This document shows, piece by piece, positions 33,169-45,522 of a stretch of 64,000 bases of DNA (positions are counted from its first letter, which is position 1; each line of letters opens with the position of its first letter). The DNA comes from Margaritifera margaritifera (Eukaryota; Mollusca; Bivalvia; Unionida; Margaritiferidae): contig JAQPZY010001517.1 in NCBI GenBank assembly GCA_029931535.1, forward strand, positions 3,542,001-3,606,000, in the 5' to 3' direction. The notes beneath the pieces were generated by a model that did not search any database, was not told where the DNA came from, and saw only the letters and a list, made by a program, of their open reading frames with translations. The translations under genes were made by a program, and so were the position numbers.

Positions 33169-33199
33169 TATCTGTTAACTTGTTTCACACCACTCCAAC

Positions 33200-33241
33200 G
33201 GCCATTTTCAGGGCCACCCACCTTTCTTAGAAAAGAAGTAA
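33200..33241 (+). terminator. Histone-type mRNA 3' stem-loop and downstream purine element, plus strand
   Basis: Order: CTCCAAC flank, stem GGCCAT / AGGGCC with one A-G mismatch, loop TTTC, ACCCA flank, then TTAGAAAAGAAGTAA about 12 bases on. It is an inverted near-copy of 32006-32047, and similarity extends past the purine element to an ATTGCCAA block on both sides (31994-32001 and 33251-33258). Confidence 0.72.
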
Positions 33242-33257
33242 TTCCACATTGCCAATC

Positions 33258-33764
<507 letters not shown>

Positions 33765-33813
33765 TTATGGCAATACAATATTTTTAAAATAGTAAACTTT
33801 ACTGGTATCATAC

Positions 33814-33917
<104 letters not shown>

Positions 33918-33925
33918 AACAGAGA

Positions 33926-34217
33926 GGAATTTGTCATTACAAAGTTTAATGCCCATCTTTAAAGAGAGATTTTTGCCCATTTCCCATATCTGTCTTTCGA
34001 GGCATAGACGCAACATAAGTATCGCTTTTCCGACGGCGTTGTTCTTGAAATTCATGTTGTCCTTGTCTTTAGCGTAGATGCATTCACCTGCGAACAAAAG
34101 TAATTCACAGGGACCTACTTTTTCGCTGTGATTCCGTTCAGTTTTTGCTTTTAACTTCATTTCTCTTTCATTGATTCTTGAAGAATACTGAAACTTACAG
34201 AGTGCATTAATATACAA
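33926..34217 (-). CDS. Possible coding fragment of unknown origin
   Basis: The minus-strand frame reads a protein-like stretch with a Cys/Leu segment (VGPCELLLFAGECIYAKD) and an amphipathic helix-like part (NNAVGKAILMLRLCLERQ), ending in the ATT microsatellite at 33817-33916. There is no clear start or splice site. It could be a host exon or a transposon remnant; I do not recognise it. Confidence 0.25.
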
Positions 34218-36165
34218 ACCGACAAAGAGTAGTGAAAAATTACTTACTTTTTAGATCTGGCGCCTAATTTTGATTTCTATTTTATGCACCGGTGAAGGGG
34301 GCCAGACAGCAGGCGGAAATCTTGTTTTCATTTTAAGATCTTTAATACTGGCGTCCTTTTATTTCAGACCCTTGAAGAGATGAGACCCGTGCCAGAAGAC
34401 CTGCTGTGAGGAAAAGGAGTGTTAAAAGGAGGAACTTTCCACTGCAAAAGAACAGAACAAATCAGATAGGAACTAAAATAGCTCCTGTTAATCAGCAACG
34501 AAATGAAAAACATGACGGAGAATGTAGGGGAACTAAGTACAAAGTTAACAGGAGAAGCTAATGTTGTTGCCATTAGAGATACCAGGAAAATTTTATACTC
34601 TGCAGAAATGAAAATAATTGCTAAATATTTGTTACTTGACATTTTGAAAACATGATTTTGGTCGATATAGTTTGTACGCTAGCCAAAGGTATACACAACG
34701 TACAAAAACGATACATTCAATTGAGAGAAAACTTTTAATGTTTCATAAAACTCGGTACAGATGTGTAATTCATCATTCATAACATATTGGGTTCTTAGGC
34801 TGTTGTATTTTGACAGTCTTCCAAGTGAATTTCCAAAGAAAATTTGCTATGTGCCATATACTAGAATTATTGATGAGATCAATCACGTGAAGGAAGTAAA
34901 GAAATGTCACATTTGACGAATTTCAGGCTTTCTTTTACTCTTTCAGAAGTAAAAAAAGCAAATCTCAAACAACAACAAAAAATTTAATTTAGACAGCGTG
35001 CGATGAGAAACCATACAACGGTTTACTTTGTCTCATTCAATTTTAATGAGACGGATCCGTGCTTTAGAGATCCTTAATTTATTGTACATTTTCCTTTCTT
35101 GTTTCCGGTTTTGGCTACCCATTATTTTATTTACTATATTTATCTTATTTTTTTTATATAGATTCTTGCAAGGCATTATCACAATTAGTACATTGAACTT
35201 GATAGTGTAGAATATGTATACAATTTACAATTTAAATTTCGTGTGATTTATATTCCTTGTTGTGTGTTTTATTGCTTTTTTGCCTCTAGGCTTTTTCCTT
35301 CTTATGTATTAGTCTCGTGTAATTATTTAGATTTTGATATTTGTTTCTGTGGTGATTACTGAATTTTCTAATTATTTTTACATGTTTTTATTTCATGTTC
35401 CTGGTTTGCTCAGTAGAATTTCTTCTTTCTCAGATTTAATGTAACAGATTTTTTAATTGTTTATAAAATGTAAAAACTTCAATCAGAATTTAAATATTTC
35501 ACCGAAGAAGAACGTTGTGTGCATTTAGAACCATTGTGTAGGTTGTTCAGTATGAGCAAATTAAGTTATCCTAGATAGCGATTTCGTAAAGGCCCCTAAT
35601 GTATGGCAAAATGTCCAAAAATGAAACATATTTTTCCTTTTAACATGCGATTTATCTATGCACTAAAAATTGTCTGCCACTTAGATCATATGAAATTGAA
35701 AATTTTCAAAATAAAATTAAAAGTCAAAAGAACAGCTTTTATTCTGATTAGATGAAAGGAGCAATAGATGTATTAGACCTAATGACAAAAAAGATTTTAT
35801 ATGAAAAAAGAGCAATACATTTATTGGACCTAATAGCAAAATACTCTTTTTGTATGAAAAATGACAGATTGTTCAATTGATTTGACTTGTATGTTATGAA
35901 AATACAAACTATGGAGATTATTTCAATTTCATGGGTTTATAAATTTCGTTAGAATCTTTTGAAAGAGAGCTTTATTAAAGAATACTCTTTACAATGTGTT
36001 ACATGAATTATTTCTTTTATTGATATGCTATTTTACAATGAAATATTCTCAAACATTTGATATGTGCCGAAAATATATCATGGAGCATGAGACACTATTG
36101 TGATTCCTTGGACTCAAAATGATCATTACCCTTGAATTTATGAGTCGGATAATGGAGATTGCACT

Positions 36166-36231
<66 letters not shown>

Positions 36232-36295
36232 TGCTTTTTTATTTATTTATGTACATAGTAAATGGATTTGCTCTCGTTTTGAAATGTAGCAGTAG
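34218..36295. other. Noncoding, nothing firmly recognised
   Basis: A pyrimidine tract ending in AG at about 34362-34363 precedes a short frame (TLEEMRPVPEDLL then stop), which could be a tiny exon but is not supported otherwise. An AT array lies at about 36167-36228. Confidence 0.35.
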
Positions 36296-36529
36296 TGTTA
36301 TTAAGCGAAACCAACAATGTAAGTAAAATCAACAAGCAGTTTATTTATAGACAATTAAAATGAAAATTCAAAAAGACACTTACAATATTGTGAATTAAAA
36401 TCCAAATAATCCAATGTTCCTAAGTGTCCTATTTACAAGTCCTAAATATGGAATGTTCGAAAGAATTAAAGTAGCCTTGAATGTCTTGATGTGCCAGTAG
36501 TCTTGAATGTCCTGATGTGCCTGAAGAAT

Positions 36530-37296
36530 GTAATCCAGTATATCTCATCCCAATTCTTTCCTGTATCAAAGCAATATGACCGAATCATATTCCTCAAAAT
36601 TTGATGAAATCTTTCCAAAGGTCTTTGACTTTCAGGGTGATAAGCAGAATATTTAAACAGTTAGATGTCTACTTCATGCATAACTTGTTGGAAAATTCCA
36701 GTCATAAAATTGGATACTTGATCAGACTGGACAGAGTTGGGAAGGCAAACAAGTGTAAAAAACTTCACCAATGCTTTCACCATGGTTCTAGTTTTAATAT
36801 TTCTCAAAGGAATTGCCTCCGGAAATCTTGTAGACGCACACATTATGGTCAACAAGTATTGGTTGCTTAACTTGTTCTTAGGTAAAAGACCGAAACGGTC
36901 TACCATTAATCTGCTAAATGGTTCGTCAAATGCAGGAATTGGTTGCAGATGAGCCTTAGGTATCTTCTGATTGGGTTTTCCTACCATTTGACAAATGTGA
37001 CATGATATGCAGTATTTAGAAACATCACTTTTAAGTTTCGGCCAATGAAAATGATTCAAGATCTTGTGACAAGTCTTATTGAGTCCTAAATAACCAGCCA
37101 AGGGAGTTTTATGGGCTAGACTAATAATCTCCTGTAGATATGACTTAGGAACGACAACTCGATAGCTCACTGAACACTCGTCACCAGCATGTACCTCAGG
37201 TGGTTTCCATTTTCTAATAAAGACCCCATTTTTCACAAAATAACACACTGGAACTTGTGTGGCTTCAGTTTCACTAATATCCCTCTGAAACAACAT
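36530..37296 (-). pseudogene. Gypsy integrase
   Basis: An HHCC zinc-binding module (a His pair in HKTPLAGYLGLNKTCHKI, then CISCHIC) is followed by the rve core: a first Asp in LMVDRFGLLPKNK, a second in QSDQVSNFMTG and, after a stop at 36661 and frame change, the Glu motif HPESQRPLERFH. The reading ends in the left LTR near 36535, so the C-terminus is lost. Upstream, 37517-37233 continues the same polyprotein with one break. Confidence 0.85.
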
Positions 37297-37532
37297 GAGA
37301 TTTCAGGATCTTGTTCCTGTAAGACAACGAGTAATCTTTTGTCACCCTGATTAGAATAGAGATAATGAGTTGTAAAAAGAGGATCACTGTGATCAATAGC
37401 TTTTGACTGATCCATATCAGGAGAGAAAGTGACCTCATCAAAAGACTGACCAATAAATGTGTCAGCTAAAGGAATAATATCCTGATCAGCATCATTCTCA
37501 AGAGCTCTTTTTGCCATAGCGCTGGTAACCGC

Positions 37533-37938
37533 TCAAGCAGGATACAAATCAGGAATATCAATCTCAATAGAATCAACTTTTTGATCCAAACAAGGCTTGT
37601 CAGTTACAAACGGATTAACCACGAACTTATTTCCAGCTAGGTCATTGCCTAGTAACAAATGGATACCTTCTATAGGTAAAGAAGTCACTGCCCCAACAGT
37701 CACAGGTTCGAAAACTAAGTCTGATGCCAAATTAACACAAAAGAGAGGAACGTTTACAGACTCCCTGTATAAGTACACTTTCACTGGAAGAAGACTTTTC
37801 AGACAAAGGCAAAATACTTGATAACAAAAGACTCTGAGAAGCTCCTGTGTCCCTTAATATTTTAATAAGGATAGGCTTGGCAGAATGACCAATAAGTGAT
37901 ATAGAACCTTCTGACATGAATGGTTCATAAGTCTCCAA
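37533..37938 (-). pseudogene. Gypsy aspartic protease
   Basis: The catalytic motif ILRDTGASQSLLLSS lies in the frame starting at 37938; the flap and second conserved motif (IEGIHLLLGNDLAGNKFVV) follow in the frame 37784-37533 after a frameshift. It is a single retropepsin-type domain that would act as a dimer. A stop and frame break separate it from integrase. Confidence 0.8.
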
Positions 37939-38019
37939 AACAGAATCAGACTAGGGTTTGTTTGACCCAACAGATGCATTATATTTCAATAGAAGACAGT
38001 GACCTTGACCTCTTTGAAA

Positions 38020-38867
38020 AAAGAGCATTTGGAATAGCTCTGCCTTTATTCTGTTGCTTATTTTTCAACTTGAAGCAATCAGAAATGACGTGCCCTTTCA
38101 ATTTACAATAGTGCACGTAGGAAGAGATAAAGATTTCTGATCAGTCTTATCAGACGTTTGATTCCTAACAGTTGTGCTGTTGTGAAATTTGGAAGTGCTC
38201 GTTGGAGATTGAAATGGGTTGTTTTTTTACCAGAAAACTGTTGATAGGAAGATTTATTGCCAAATTCAATTTTGTGAGTCAAGAAATAACCATCAGCCAT
38301 ACGAGCAGCATTATCCATAGTTTACTCTTTCTGCTCGTTAAGATAGGTCCTGACATCATTATGGATGCAACTCTTGAACTCTTCAATTAATACGAGCTGT
38401 CTGAGGTTATCGTAATCTTGATCAACCTTCTTGGCTGAGCACCACGTATCAAATAGTTGTTATTTTTCCCTTGCAAATTCAGCACGAGGTTGATCAGTTT
38501 CTTTTCAACTATTCCTAAACTTTTGTCGATACGCCTCTTTTACCAACTCATAATCCTTCAAGATGTACTCCTTAACCACATAATAATCAATGCTTTGTTG
38601 TACTGACAGTGAAGTGTAGACTTCACGAGCTTTGCCAGTAAGTACACTTTGTAATAACAAAGTCCAATGCTCTCTGGGCCATTTCAAGTTTTCAGCAATT
38701 TTCTCAAAGTGAAGAAAGTATTTATATGCTTCTTTTTCCTGAAAAGGTGGTACTAACCTAATATATCTGGTAACATCAAAACCTGAACTCTCTGTGGAAC
38801 TGTCCTTTCTTGTCCTCTCTCTGTATTTCCCTCTCCTCTTTCTCTCTGCAATTCCCTCTCCTTTGCG

Positions 38868-38934
<67 letters not shown>

Positions 38935-39331
38935 CTCTCTCTGCATCTGCATTTTCCGTTGCTCTTTCTTTCTCTGCATCTGTATTTCACTCTCTTTCTC
39001 CTATTTCTGAATGTGTAGTTCCATCATTTCTTTCTGAAGCTGAAGCTTTATTAATTCTAATTTCATGTGGGTTTTTTTTTTAGCTGTAATTCCCTTAATT
39101 TCCTATCAAAACCAGATACAGAGTAATCAATTAAACCCAAAACACTATTATCCAAAATTTCCTTTTCCACCAAATATGGCATTAAAATATTCTTTATCTC
39201 CTGCTTTGTCAAAGACGCTTTTGCTTCAAAAAATCATAATGTCTAACAAGCTCAAGCAACTCTTCCTTTTTCATGGACTCTAACCCTCTCTGGTTAGAAC
39301 TTGAAATAAAGTTCTCAACCTTAGATGACAT
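38020..39331 (-). pseudogene. Gypsy gag with SCAN-like domain and zinc knuckle, broken
   Basis: The start ATG is at 39329-39331 (MSSKVENFISSSNQRGLES), about 120 bases after the primer site. A Glu/Lys/Arg-rich region follows and contains a TC/GA microsatellite (38872-38927) read as Glu-Arg repeats. A SCAN-like capsid segment lies at 38687-38505 (LLLQSVLTGKAREVYTSLSV), and a knuckle-like CKLKGHVISDC near 38070-38100. Multiple stops and frameshifts. The microsatellite has expanded inside coding sequence. Confidence 0.75.
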
Positions 39332-39451
39332 TGTGAATGCTTTCTGGTTTCTTTAAAGCTTTCTCAAAACGGTGAAACAAAAATCTTTACCAGGGACAAT
39401 GAAAATTCTAAAACAAAGTCAATTTAAATTGTAATTTAAAGAAATTCACAT

Positions 39452-39470
39452 CCCGGACGAGCCCCCAATT
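39452..39470 (-). other. tRNA-Pro-type primer-binding site
   Basis: TGGGGGCTCGTCCGGGAT on the minus strand, complementary to the 3' end of tRNA-Pro, lies immediately inside the LTR edge (39474). It would prime minus-strand DNA synthesis. Confidence 0.8.
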
Positions 39471-39473
39471 TCT

Positions 39474-40020
39474 GTTACGACTCTATGGCTTAAATATATG
39501 TAACAGAAAGAAACTAAAACCAACGATGGAATCAACAAGCAATTAATTTCTAGAGAATTAAAATGAAAATTCAAAACGACACTTACAATATTGTGAAATA
39601 AAATACAAATAATCCAATAGTCCTAAGTGTCCTATTCACAAGTCCTAAATATAGAATGTTACGAAGGAATTCCAGTAGCCTTGAATGTCATAATGTGCCA
39701 GTAGTCTTGAATATCCTGATGTACCAAAATGATGTAATTAATAAGATCTTTGAATGAATTCACAAAAATCCCAAAGTCATATATCTATCCAAAATGAGAG
39801 TGAGCACTTTAGTAATCCAATGAATATTTTAAATAAATAATTCCTCGCTCTGAATTTGCTTTTATTTTCTCAACACAGCTGTAAACATATGATTATTAAA
39901 AAAATGATTCATAGACCGAACATTAGAACAAGAATGAACTACTGTTTACCAAAACTCCTTATATATAAACACAAGACACCTGACAGAAGTTTACTGATAA
40001 TCATATGCTTACACGACAAA
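39474..40020 (-). repeat. 5' LTR of the Gypsy element
   Basis: It starts TGTTACGACTC at 39474, like the solo LTR at 49179 (TGTTACGACTA). Similarity to the left LTR (36296-36535) runs to about 39735. The outer end is uncertain. Confidence 0.6.
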
Positions 40021-40156
40021 TATCAGTAATTCTAGTGGAAAAAACCAATCTAATTGTAAACAAAAGCAACCATGACCTCGAATTCTAAGTATACAACTTG
40101 ATTACATCTTAAAACCAGGGCCAAAGTTAAATACACTACCAACAACCTTCGACGAA

Positions 40157-41111
40157 GTGGATGTTTCCATTGCTGGCTCAAGGAACGCTGAGTGCAATGG
40201 GGTTGCGTTCTACCGGGGATTTGTCAATGTTGCTAACCACGGCTCCGCGTTTTTGTTTGCAAGAGACGCGCAGTGTGATTTGCTGAAGGATGACAAGAAC
40301 GTTTCGATGGATGCGACATTCCAAACCGTGCCTCGTTTGTTTTATCAACTGTTCTCAATGTTTGTAATATTTCATGGTTACACCTTTTCAGTTTGCTACA
40401 TTTTAATGATTCGGAAAACGATGGTTCTTTATGAAGCAGTATTCGAAAAGGTGAATGAGAGTATACCAGATTTGTCTCCATATACTGTAATGGCTGATTA
40501 CAAGGAAGCGTCAGCAAAAGTCATAAAATGAATCTGGGGTGAATATGTCGATATCAAAGGTTGTTGGTTTCACTTTGTCCAAGCTCTGATAAAGAATTGT
40601 CGTTCATTGGGACTCTCACGCAAATAACGTGACAACGATATCGTCCGCAAATGCATCCAGGCATCTCTTTTACTCCTGCTGCTACCAACGTATGACATAG
40701 TAGAGACCATGGCCGACATGGGCCAGTTAGGTGCAACCGTTTCCGAGTCTTACATTGAGTTTATTCGGAAGCAGCTTAGATACGTGAGGAAGAAATGGAT
40801 AGAAAAGTCATCAGTCGGTCCGACACGCATTTCGGTTGTTGGCTCCACTAATCGCACAAACAACGGGGTGGAGAGCTTCCACGAGGCTCTCAAACGAATC
40901 AACTGAAGAAACGACAGCGCCACAGGTGGTTGATGTCATCAACGTTAATCAGTGTGACGTTTGTCTGATTAATGTATGAGAGACCATCGCTTTTGTGCCT
41001 TGTGGCCACTCCCGCTTTTGTAGACAGTGTGTGGACACACTGCTGGAACAGAATCTCAACTGTCCACTGTGTCGCGTTCCTATCGTGATGATGTTACAAA
41101 TATTCTCATAG
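40157..41111 (+). pseudogene. MULE-type transposase with C-terminal RING finger, broken
   Basis: 40157-40531 shows a MULE transposase core: DATFQTVPRLFYQLFSM (first Asp), then a Met-Ala-Asp-Tyr-Lys-Glu motif with the second acidic residue. After a stop, GCWFHFVQALIKNCRSLGL carries the conserved Cys-x2-His. A third piece (40709-40906) has VGPTRISVVGSTNRTNNGVE typical of the MULE C-terminal region. In another frame, 40951-41111 encodes a C3HC4 RING: CDVC, CGHSRFCRQC, CPLC. Three or more frameshifts/stops break it. A transposase linked to an E3-type RING would be able to act in the nucleus and recruit ubiquitination machinery; whether both were once one protein needs an intact copy. Confidence 0.75.
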
Positions 41112-41439
41112 GTATTAGACCTATAGCAACACTACCTGTGCCAACATTATAATCAACTCTTAGTAACAATTAATGGCTTACTACGATAATTATTTGACAT
41201 TTTGACATTAGATCTGTTTTAGACCGATCTTGCTTTTGTAAAGACATATAACTTTTGTATAAAAATTGTGTTCAGATTGATACATGGCTAGCCACGTATA
41301 TTGATTGAAAAAAAAATGACTCCGCGGGCTTTTGTCAATTTCAATCTAAACTTCATATATAAAGTTTTAGGTTTCCGTGTCACATACTTTTTCCCCTAGG
41401 TACACATTAACTTAGGCACTGTTTGTTTAGTCGTTTTTT
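41112..41439. other. Noncoding, nothing recognised
   Basis: AT-rich spacer between the transposase remnant and the second polymerase remnant. Confidence 0.4.
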
Positions 41440-42848
41440 TCTCTTCAACCAATGTGTTTTTAGGTTAGATAGGTCTTCCACTGAAGGAAGTCCTTGAAAT
41501 AATCGTACAACTCTACAGGTGTTCCAAATCCACTTCCAAAATGTACCAAGTATTACTATCATCAGGTATTTCGAGCAGAGTTTCTTCCATCCATCAAATT
41601 TCATGTTCATTTTCCCATCTGAAGTCTTTCACTGGAAAATGTTGTAACCGGGCCCTTTCATAAAAGTTATTAGGATCATGTACATGATCAATTATTTAAG
41701 TTTTGCCTGATCAAATTCACCGTTATCTTTAATCTCACCATCTTCAACATAAAATGTTGTAATTAGCTTTTGCGTATCTATGCGGTATCATGCAAACACC
41801 TCCGCGAATTCCTGTTTCAATCATGAGAAGCAAGTCACAATCACGTAACAACTCTAGCTCTACTCGCGATATTTTCAAACTCGCGTCATGATCTAAACAT
41901 AGGTACAGTGTAGAATTGCTCTGGGCCAACTTATAGTTCGATATGCAGATATTTCAAAAGTCCTCTAAAATGTCGCATAATATCAAAGTGTCGCCTAATG
42001 TTGAAGGTCAAAGTGAAGTGTGACATCACACCCTTAACATATTTGCAGTTTACATTGAATATGTTTGAATCGTTCAGCCATGAGCGAAAGGGTTTTAAAG
42101 GAGTTAATGTTATTTCACTGAACTTTTCAAAGCTATCCACGTATTCGTATGGGCAAATGACTTTTGTTAAAAATATTTAATGTGCATGTTATCAAAATAT
42201 TTAGCTGTTTCAACGAACTTTTTGTCATCTAAATTCTTTGCTAACTAAATAAGTGTTTGTCCATTTAATTGATAGCTATCCAGGGGCCTAATAGTTTTTT
42301 TTCTCGTGAAGTTTCTTGCCATCGTCCCTACGGGACAAGTCTTGTCCCGATAGGACAACGCCATCTTTTGTTATCCAATCAACAACAAAGTTCTTACTGA
42401 CTGAAATAAATTTCGCTTCGTTATTCTGTATGATACATACTTCATCTATCAAATCTTTTTTAACCTGCTCTTTGATGAATATGTGCTGATTTTAGACTGA
42501 CAAATTATGAATGAAAAGCGGAATTTATTTATGATATTTTAAATTTACATTGCACTTGTCATGCGTATAGTCCGGTCAAGTGGTCATAGTCACCCAAGTT
42601 ATTTCGATGAATCATTTAATCGCAAATGTGACAAATGTTATTGGAATCAAAATGCTTCTTTTTTTGTTGTTGTCTTTTTTGGTGAGGATCATATATTTTG
42701 CATTCTGAGATATCAATTCATCATATACAAGTTTTGCAATACTTTCTGATAGGTTGTAAAACACCTGAGTGCAATCAGTTCCTCTGTAAACGATTGTCCT
42801 GCGTTCTTTGCTCTTTGCCTTTAGATTCATGCAAAATAATGAAGACAT
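41440..42848 (-). pseudogene. Second Maverick/Polinton family-B DNA polymerase remnant, different lineage
   Basis: Read on the minus strand: an N-terminal fragment with TIVYRGTDCTQVFYNL (42848-42612), a NLDDKKFVETAKYFDNM segment (about 42230-42180), MDSFEKFSEITLTPLKPF (42140), then ISRVELELLRDCDLLLMIET and GIRGGVCMIPHRYAKAN (41860-41760), a decayed motif A region (DPNNFYERARLQHFP, about 41650) and LLEIPDDSNTWYILEVDLE (about 41540). These segments are in the order seen in Polinton polymerases of the type with a DxxNLYGxA motif A, unlike the SLYP type at 28.5-31 kb. Stops and frameshifts are frequent. Motifs B and C are not seen. Confidence 0.7.
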
Positions 42849-43536
42849 GTGTTATGTGTTTTTTTTATATCAGTCCATGACTCTGTATCTTTTGTTTTTT
42901 GTTTATTTTTATTTTATATATTTTCTTAAATATTGATTTATTTTTACTTTTTTATTAAGGAATATTCAAAGTCGCAGTGGACAACATACGGAACGTTGAG
43001 CTGAAGATTAGTCTTTGCTTTCAAATTTTACAAGAGACCCTTCCTCGGGCATGATGTCAGAAGTATTTCCCACCTAGTAACATAATCTTTTGTGCTCATT
43101 AATTTATCGGATGTACAGAAGTAATTTAGCCCTTCTTGTATATGAATTTGTGACCTTTGTGCTTATCTATTAGGCTAGATAAATCCTTAATCCCTAATAG
43201 TGAAATTTTTTGTTCTATCAAAAATGATTAAGATATCAACGTGGTTTTGTTTTTCACCACCTAAAACTCTTCTTTCATTACCTAAAACCCTCATTGGCCT
43301 CATATAATATTTTCTTTGCATATACATCGAGTAAATTGTTGTTATTATTGTTGTTCTTTTTCTGCCATCGTTGTCTCGCCGAGACAACGAGTCTTGCCGC
43401 AGTTTTCGCAGGAAATTTATTAAACCAAACTTGAGTACTTGTTTATGTTGTACTTGACTGATCTATATTATGATCTCCACTAGGAGTATTTAAAAATGAT
43501 TCGATTGCATAAAGAAACATTTGTTATCTTTTTTTT
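42849..43536. other. Mostly noncoding spacer with short hairpins
   Basis: A perfect hairpin gttgtctc-gcc-gagacaac-type palindrome lies at 43370-43388. A related-looking hairpin cluster lies at 42324-42348. Both follow a TGCCATCG. No gene is supported. Confidence 0.35.
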
Positions 43537-43740
43537 TTACGTTGATACAAGTTTCTTAGTCTCCCTGTCTTCGACGCTCAAATTCCTTCTCACTACATAT
43601 ACATACTTCTCAGTCTTGTTCTTTCTTCCCGTATTTTTCCATTCTCTGTAACTCTTTGAAAGAGATACGAGGTAACTCTCTTTCTGCTTTGAGTCAAGGA
43701 ATTCTAGTTTTAATCGTTTTGAGTCGCCGTTGAAAAGCAC
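43537..43740 (-). CDS. Small basic ORF, unknown, possibly from the second Maverick
   Basis: A 67-codon frame of protein-like, Lys/Ser/Tyr-rich composition (LKLEFLDSKQKESYLVSL, then YREWKNTGRKNKTEKYVYV). It is on the same strand as, and upstream of, the polymerase remnant. No family recognised. Confidence 0.3.
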   Translation of the reverse strand: MLFNGDSKRLKLEFLDSKQKESYLVSLSKSYREWKNTGRKNKTEKYVYVVRRNLSVEDRETKKLVST

Positions 43741-44231
43741 TGATTCCCGATGATGTCACTTTTAACCATGCCTTGAATTGAAGAGATCTCAGATTTTATA
43801 CTTTAGCTTTCTGACTTTGCAGAGTCTTGCTGTTAATGATTTGTCACTATTTGATTTTCATCTTCTAACATTATGGTAAAATCTTGATATTTTGATACCG
43901 AACATTTGACGTTTGTTTCATACAATTTGACATTTGTTTATTTGGGTTTGTCAATTTTCTTGCATATTTGATTATTTAATGTTGCAAAATTGCATTTTTT
44001 GCTTGCTTGAAGTTTTCAATTCTTTTTTTCTTGTCTTCTAGCATTTAGATAAAAAAAATTATGCCATTTATTTGCTTGAATTTGTTGATTCTTTATATGA
44101 AAGTTCTTGCATAACTCAACTGTTTAACACTATAAAATGTCAATATTTTTCCATGAATTCGTTACGAAGTTTTGACTATGTTGATTTAAACAACGGATTT
44201 TAATAGTTCATTTATACTGTAGTTTTTTAGT

Positions 44232-44468
44232 TCATTTATACTGTAGTTTTTTAAAAATTTTTGGTACCCTATATTTTATGTCCCATTTATTACTTATTTT
44301 ATCTGCGCATGTTTTACATCTCTTCCAACCATCATTTTTTGTTTCAAACACATCAGGACATTTTAACTCATGGCATTTCCTGCACTGACTTTTCAAAATT
44401 TCACATAATGTTTTATCTTCACGCTTTCCCGCAGGATAGGTCTTCGGAAGTAAGTCCACTTGTTCCAT
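44232..44468 (-). CDS. Small zinc-ribbon-like protein
   Basis: 78 codons from 44468. Two CxxC pairs (CRKCHELKCPDVFETKNDG, then RCKTCADK) form a likely treble-clef or ribbon, and a basic C-terminus follows. Similar short Cys-pair modules occur in large DNA viruses and their relatives. It lies upstream of the polymerase remnant on the same strand, which suggests, without proof, that it belongs to the same decayed element. Confidence 0.4.
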   Translation of the reverse strand: MEQVDLLPKTYPAGKREDKTLCEILKSQCRKCHELKCPDVFETKNDGWKRCKTCADKISNKWDIKYRVPKIFKKLQYK

Positions 44469-44578
44469 GCTTTGACTTTCCTGAAAACGTTCAGGACAGA
44501 AATACTAAACAGTATTATCGTTGTCGCTCCGCAGGGATGTCTACGTTGTTTCTTTGAAAAAGAGTTGTTTCTTAGCAA

Positions 44579-45522
44579 CTTTCCCTTTCATCCTGAATAA
44601 TATATTTATTATGCTTTAATATCTTCGAAAAATTGTTTCTATCACTAAAATTCATGTAGAGACGCAGTTTTAGTTATTTTTATAGTGAACAAAGTTACCA
44701 AAAAGTGCACACAATTTTATATAGTCTATTACAAATTTGCTGGATCAGAAATATTTTGTTGGATATTCTATGTAACACATTGACACATTTGTAAGAATTT
44801 TGATATAACAAACTGACATATTTATAAGAATTTGGATGTAACAAGTAGCACTTTTTCTATTGCCTAAATGCCACAAAATGTCCATATTGCCCTCATACAT
44901 CAATAGAACTGCGGGGTTTAACAATGCACTCGAAAGCCTTTTTATGCAATTACCTCAAGTGAAGAAAAACAACAACAACAGTAACAACAAGACAAACAAA
45001 TAAAACAGCTTGACATTAAAAATGTCGCTGAGGAAAGTTTAGAGACAAAGTCACGCAGGGCAGAGCCGCTAGCAAAATAAAATAAGACGATTTCGACAAA
45101 GGAAGCCTAAAATTTGATCTCCAATGAATTCATGATGTTGAATGAAAAGATAGAAGTGTTGTACCAAACAATGACTATAGAGAAGAAGCTTGACTCATGT
45201 AGCTGATACAAGATACAAGATAGTGATTTAGAAGAAGATATTCAGGAGTTGGAAAAAGAATTGATGAGTGGTGAAAAAGTACCATCAAATAAAAAAAGGA
45301 AGACTTTTCATCATTGCCAGGGTCAACATACATTAACAAGATTTTGACAATCTTCCTTGTCATTAAAGCGGTTGAGTCAAAGCCATCGACATTCTACGCA
45401 GTACAAATAGAAGAACCAAAAGCATAACCAGTCAAATCAAAAGAAACAGTTTAGTCAATCAATTACCATATTAGCTACATCCCTGAGATATTGTGCAACT
45501 TTAAAGAATTTAGTGGAAAAAT
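44579..45522. other. Noncoding or heavily decayed sequence
   Basis: Scattered short plus-strand frames are seen (for example FSSLPGSTYINKILTIF near 45310), but stops are dense. No assignable gene. Confidence 0.3.

Larger units (their letters stand above)
36296..40020 (-). mobile_element. Gypsy-type LTR retrotransposon, internally deleted, minus strand
   Basis: Direct LTR similarity links 36296-36535 with 39474-39735 (shared blocks include gacacttacaatattgtg and cctaagtgtcctatt). The primer-binding site on the minus strand, TTGGGGGCTCGTCCGGGAT (plus 39452-39470), is the tRNA-Pro type next to the LTR edge at 39474. Inside, from high to low coordinate, come gag, zinc knuckle, aspartic protease and integrase, then the left LTR cuts into integrase. 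Reverse transcriptase and RNase H are missing. Protease-then-integrase order fits Gmr1-like Gypsy elements, in which integrase precedes RT. The right LTR outer edge is not resolved. Confidence 0.85.

Noticed and set aside
33200..33215. Remnant of a true histone gene upstream of the stem-loop
   Set aside because: Neither strand between 32073 and 33168 shows any core or linker histone motif in any frame.
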